A stretch of DNA of 64,000 nucleotides, from contig CBDDPZ010000009.1 in assembly GCA_965232575.1 (NCBI GenBank), forward strand, positions 496,001 to 560,000. Reading direction: 5' to 3'. The position numbers were made by a program, and so were the translations under genes. Each line of letters begins with the position of its first letter. The first letter of the stretch is position 1. The notes beneath the pieces were generated by a model. That model ran no database searches, was not told the origin of the DNA, and was given only the letters and a program-made list of their open reading frames with translations. This document shows, one piece after another, positions 61,209 to 64,000 of this stretch. This DNA comes from Bin5 sp965232575. Lineage in GTDB: Bacteria; Chloroflexota; Anaerolineae; Caldilineales; Caldilineaceae.

Positions 61209-62210
61209 TTATCTTCTCTTTCGATTACGCCGGTTCCGTCGCCGCTGAGGCGTTCTCTTTCGTTCGACTTCAGTCGCTTCCCCAGCCGGAGTCATGGTCG
61301 AACCGCCGTCCGCCGTTCCCGCGCCGGCCGTAGCCGTCACGGCCTGCGGCACCGCCGGCGCGATCGCATTATTCACCCCGCTCAGGTAGTTGGCAATGTA
61401 CGTCTGCCCCAACTGCAACAGGTTGCTCGTCACCCAGTACAACGACAAGCCTGCCGGCACCTGCAAAGTAAAGAAGCCAAACATCAACGTCATGATCGTC
61501 GTCATCTGCTTCATCATTCCAGCCTGGCCTTCGCTGCCGGCCGGCGTAGTCGCCGTCGTCATCCTCTGCATGTAGACTTGACTAATCATGAGCAAGGCCG
61601 GTAATACGAGGTACGCCAGCAAGAGCAGGTACTCTCCCTCATTGAACTTCTCAGGAATCCAGGCAAGACCACGCGTGAATTCAGGAAAGCCAAGATCGGG
61701 AATCCAGAAAAAGCGGGCATCCGTCAGGGACGGCCCCAACGCCACCAGGGCCGAATACAGTCCAAACAAGACCGGCATCTGCACGATCATCGGCAAGCAG
61801 CCGCTGAGCGGGTTCACACCTGCCTCGCGATAAAGCTTCATCTGCTCTTGCGCCATCTTGTCGCGGTTCTTGCCGAACTTCTTCTGCAACTCCTGAAGCT
61901 GAGGCTGAAGATTCTTCTGCGCCTGCATACTCTTTATCTGGATCATCGTTAACGGGAACGTGATCAGCTTGATAATTATCGTGAACAGGATGATCGCAAA
62001 GCCCCAGCTATAGGGGATGTCCCAGTTTACAAGACTTGTGTTCAGCCATATAAGGGACTTTGCCAGAGGAAATACGATGACGACCTGCCACCATCCATCG
62101 GCCTCGGCAGTGTTCCAATCCACCACACCTTCGCGGGGGACTCCACAACCGCCAAGTAGTAGCGCCGCCAATACCAGGATCAACAGCCAGAGAATCCTTC
62201 TGCGATTCAC
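61209..62210 (-). CDS. yidC: Membrane protein insertase YidC/Oxa1
   Basis: The 333-residue protein has a lipoprotein-type N-terminus (LILVLAALLLGGCG), five predicted helices of the Oxa1 core, including WGFAIILFTIIIKLITFPL and the conserved Arg-adjacent groove, and the cytoplasmic helical hairpin MQAQKNLQPQLQELQKKFG. NPLSGCLPMIVQMPVLFGLY and a highly basic C-terminal tail (RKRTPQRRRNRRNRKRR) that can contact ribosomes complete it. It lacks the large periplasmic domain of proteobacterial YidC, as in Gram-positive and Chloroflexi forms. Confidence 0.96.
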   Translation of the reverse strand: MNRRRILWLLILVLAALLLGGCGVPREGVVDWNTAEADGWWQVVIVFPLAKSLIWLNTSLVNWDIPYSWGFAIILFTIIIKLITFPLTMIQIKSMQAQKNLQPQLQELQKKFGKNRDKMAQEQMKLYREAGVNPLSGCLPMIVQMPVLFGLYSALVALGPSLTDARFFWIPDLGFPEFTRGLAWIPEKFNEGEYLLLLAYLVLPALLMISQVYMQRMTTATTPAGSEGQAGMMKQMTTIMTLMFGFFTLQVPAGLSLYWVTSNLLQLGQTYIANYLSGVNNAIAPAVPQAVTATAGAGTADGGSTMTPAGEATEVERKRTPQRRRNRRNRKRR

Positions 62211-62463
62211 AGTTTTTCTCCTAATCGCCGCGCCAATTGCTGGCGCCGGCAGGGCCGGTTTACATCATGACTGTTGCAGCCGAGACGCCGCTAACCTCGA
62301 ATTCTCCGGCAGTCTCACCCGCATCTCGTCCCCAGCATCCAATGAACTACCGCTAGATCGTGTCCCTGTCCGGAGAATTGCATGACGGAAACTGCACATC
62401 ACCGCTCACCGACTCCAACTCTCGATCGACCCTGGCGAATGTGCACGCAAACTGAGCAGCGCC

Positions 62464-62673
62464 CTAAGGAACAGGATCAAATCCACCGGGATTCCATGGA
62501 TGGCATCGGCAGATTCGCCGCAGGCCCATCCATCCCCCTTGAGCCGCCCCGTATCGCTCCACCGCCTCATATGTGTATTGAGAACAAGACGGATAGAAGC
62601 GGCAATTGCTTCCCAAAAGCGGTGAAACCCCTCTCTGATAGAGTCGTATCAGAAGCAGCAAGACGGCGCGCAC
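62464..62673 (-). CDS. yidD: Membrane protein insertion efficiency factor YidD
   Basis: The 69-residue protein shows the YidD pattern RLYQRGVSPLLGSNCRFYPS, CSQYTYEAVERYG and RICRCHPWNPGGFDPVP, with its conserved cysteines. A GTG start at 62673 follows AGGAGGGG by a few bases, 12 bp after rnpA. It assists YidC. Confidence 0.95.
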   Translation of the reverse strand: MRAVLLLLIRLYQRGVSPLLGSNCRFYPSCSQYTYEAVERYGAAQGGWMGLRRICRCHPWNPGGFDPVP

Positions 62674-62685
62674 GGCTCACCCCTC

Positions 62686-63051
62686 CTAGGCGCAGCCCTC
62701 GTTTCGGCCCAATTCGGAGACGAAAAGTGCTGCTCGACGAAAAAGGCGGGCAATGGTGTCGTCAATCTGATCGTACGATGCCTTCCGAATCGGAGACCGG
62801 GCAATTACGACGCAATCCCATCCAGGTTGAATCTGACTCAAACGCAATCGCGCCGATTCACGCATCCGCCTCTTCACACGATTCCGGACGACCGCATTAC
62901 CAATGCGGCGGCTCACGGAAAAACCAAAGCGGCTGTAGGGAAGGTGATTCTCCAAAACACACAAAACGGCAAAGCGGCTACTATACGCTCTGCCTTTACG
63001 GCGGATCTCCTGGAACCGGCTGTTGTCCCGTACTCGGAAGCATCGTCTCAC
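62686..63051 (-). CDS. rnpA: Ribonuclease P protein component
   Basis: The 121-residue basic protein has the RnpA signature RIGNAVVRNRVKRRMRESAR and the N-terminal RVRDNSRFQEIRRKGRAY. It binds the catalytic RNase P RNA for tRNA 5' maturation. It starts with GTG at 63051; stop codons in frame upstream exclude a longer product. It is 168 bp behind rpmH. Confidence 0.96.
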   Translation of the reverse strand: MRRCFRVRDNSRFQEIRRKGRAYSSRFAVLCVLENHLPYSRFGFSVSRRIGNAVVRNRVKRRMRESARLRLSQIQPGWDCVVIARSPIRKASYDQIDDTIARLFRRAALFVSELGRNEGCA

Positions 63052-63219
63052 GCCGCTCAGTTTCCGAAAGACTCAACTAATCTCGAATTTAGAGGGTAAG
63101 CGAAGCCAGGAGAGCCATCGAGTAATGCTCCTCACTTAGCGTGCCCCTCTCTCCGGCTCACCCGCTGTCGCACCCAATAACTGCGCTCACGCGCCCCCAC
63201 CACTTGAGGGATCGCTCAC

Positions 63220-63384
63220 CTAGAATGTCCGTTTGCGAGTTGAAAGCTTGACCGTCAGTTCTGTCCGCTGCTTAAGCCGCCGGCGCTTTAGCACATTGCG
63301 TCCGCCGGGTTTACTCATACGCTTGCGAAAGCCGTGTGTCCGCAGCCGCTTGCGAACCTTGGGTTGCCAGGTTCGTTTGGGCAT
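63220..63384 (-). CDS. rpmH: Ribosomal protein L34
   Basis: The 54-residue protein begins MPKRTWQPKVRKRLRTHGFR and continues RMSKPGGRNVLKRRRLKQR, the L34 pattern. It is about 8-10 residues longer at the C-terminus (TELTVKLSTRKRTF) than the common 44-46-residue form. It leads the rpmH-rnpA-yidD-yidC-jag series. Confidence 0.97.
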   Translation of the reverse strand: MPKRTWQPKVRKRLRTHGFRKRMSKPGGRNVLKRRRLKQRTELTVKLSTRKRTF

Positions 63385-63701
63385 GTCCTCATTCCTCCAA
63401 TAAAAACAGTCCAGAATAACTACCAATAGTCAATTATACTTGGCATCGGCATTGACTGTCAAATCTACCGCCAATTTCAGCGCACCGTTGTTAATGCCCA
63501 GCCATTGTCGCCCCCCGACCAATTGTGGATCAGCAACGAGATTTCGACTCCTCTTCTCGGAACCCTGGTAGGCTTTTTACCTCAATTATGCCGTATGATA
63601 TAGTACTATACAGCCGCCTGCACACCTTTTGGCGGCTGAGCTTCCGTCAAACCGGTGCCGCCTCCGGGCATTTGGCGTTGCAAAATGAACTGTAGCGAAT
63701 C
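63385..63701. other. Divergent region upstream of rpmH, possible origin-proximal sequence
   Basis: No gene is seen. It holds the rpmH promoter on the minus strand, one DnaA-box-like sequence (TGTGGATCA at 63525-63533, one mismatch to the complement of TTATCCACA), and a perfect 12-bp palindrome TATAGTACTATA (63599-63610). One box alone does not make an origin. Confidence 0.4.
63433..63462 (-). promoter_or_regulatory. rpmH operon promoter
   Basis: On the minus strand TTGACA (63462-63457) and TATAAT (63438-63433) are spaced by 18 bp, about 49 bp before the rpmH start. Both boxes are exact consensus. Confidence 0.85.
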
Positions 63702-64000
63702 TTGAATTCCGAATCTGAAAACGCCTCCCGATCTTCGGCCGGCAGCGTAAAAAAGACCGAAGGAAGTCAGGCGGCCCCAGGTCCGAAAGATTTGGCGCGG
63801 GAAGAGTTGTCTTCCCTCCAAATGCTGGAAGAATCGGCGGCACAATTGGCCGCACTGCGTCAACGCGCCGAGTCCCTGCTTGAGCAGTTGGCCGCCGGCA
63901 CCGACACCGTCACATCCCGCGAACCCTTGGAAGGCAACTCTCAGGTACCGTCAAACGCAGCGGAGGACCAGCAGGAACTGGACTCCAGTTTCGGCCAGAA
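63702..64000 (+). CDS. Partial unknown protein with coiled-coil start (3' end outside window)
   Basis: A plus-strand frame opens with TTG at 63702 (an in-frame TAG lies 9 bp earlier) and stays open to the window end, ~99 codons. The product is Ser/Glu/Gln-rich with a helical coiled-coil-like stretch LAREELSSLQMLEESAAQLA. There is no recognised family. A missing ribosome-binding site makes the start uncertain; an upstream ATG at 63685 is closed by a stop. Confidence 0.4.
   Translation, partial: MNSESENASRSSAGSVKKTEGSQAAPGPKDLAREELSSLQMLEESAAQLAALRQRAESLLEQLAAGTDTVTSREPLEGNSQVPSNAAEDQQELDSSFGQ

Noticed and set aside
62382..63080. 232-codon plus-strand frame opposite rnpA and yidD
   Set aside because: rnpA and yidD are certain on the minus strand; this frame is their complement.
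57400..64000. parS sites and a full oriC
   Set aside because: No TGTTTCACGTGAAACA-like sequence and only one near-match DnaA box were found by eye.

Overview
The window is chromosomal DNA of a GC-rich bacterium. The gene style suggests a Chloroflexota lineage (Anaerolineae/Caldilineae type): twin-arginine lipoprotein binding proteins, a mycobacterial-type adenosine kinase, a short-form AhcY, and dense genes with weak Shine-Dalgarno sites. That placement is inferred from protein character, not from a marker-gene phylogeny. No CRISPR array, rRNA or complete mobile element is visible.

Layout. (1) 1-4 kb: a 5'-truncated HIT protein, a class V aminotransferase, and a NatAB-type ABC exporter locus. 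In that locus the 5' half of the permease gene is missing and a small phage-structural-like gene set sits in its place. (2) 4.3-5.1 kb: an N-terminally truncated IS982-family transposase. (3) 5.3-12.6 kb: a S-adenosylmethionine (SAM) recycling block. A SAM-I riboswitch plus terminator precedes mtnA, followed by a LOG-type phosphoribohydrolase, peptidase E, adenosine kinase, a GNAT, ahcY and metK. (4) 12.6-17.9 kb: a TPR membrane protein, tRNA-Pro/Gly/Met, era and mutS2. (5) 18-26 kb: two Wzz-like proteins, a BY-kinase-like protein with a decayed P-loop, rfbA, an unknown gene, rfbB, a GNAT, a TrkA-type K+ channel and recO. (6) 26-29 kb: a PerR-like regulator and a P1B-4-type ATPase with two PerR-box-like palindromes. 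(7) 29-40.7 kb: clpC, a GNAT, a subtilase with a separate propeptide-like small gene upstream, malate synthase A, a frameshifted rifampicin-phosphotransferase-like gene, an aldo/keto reductase and a 67-residue membrane protein. (8) 41.5-53.7 kb: a sugar (probably uronate-related) uptake and catabolism locus. It has a phosphodiesterase-like protein, two permease pairs, three lipoprotein binding proteins each followed by a strong hairpin, a 6PGDH-like oxidoreductase and a mannonate dehydratase. No ABC ATPase is present, so one must be shared from elsewhere. (9) 54-64 kb: a formyltransferase, YggX, a two-gene polyprenyl-synthase-like/ATP-grasp unit, parB, parA, a PfkB kinase, jag, yidC, yidD, rnpA and rpmH. 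This last order is typical of the replication-origin neighbourhood; dnaA is not in the window.

How the genes work together. MtnA handles the methylthioadenosine branch. AhcY splits S-adenosylhomocysteine, adenosine kinase removes the adenosine, and MetK makes SAM, so SAM sensing by the riboswitch fits the block. The Wzz/RfbA/RfbB genes point to a dTDP-sugar-containing surface polysaccharide. The PerR-like/P1B-4 pair looks like peroxide-responsive metal (probably Fe2+) efflux. The most unusual items are the phage-like gene set inside natAB, the free-standing subtilase propeptide-like gene, the hairpin-punctuated three-binding-protein transporter cluster, the degenerate BY-kinase, the broken RPH gene, and several unexplained palindromes and dispersed short repeats.
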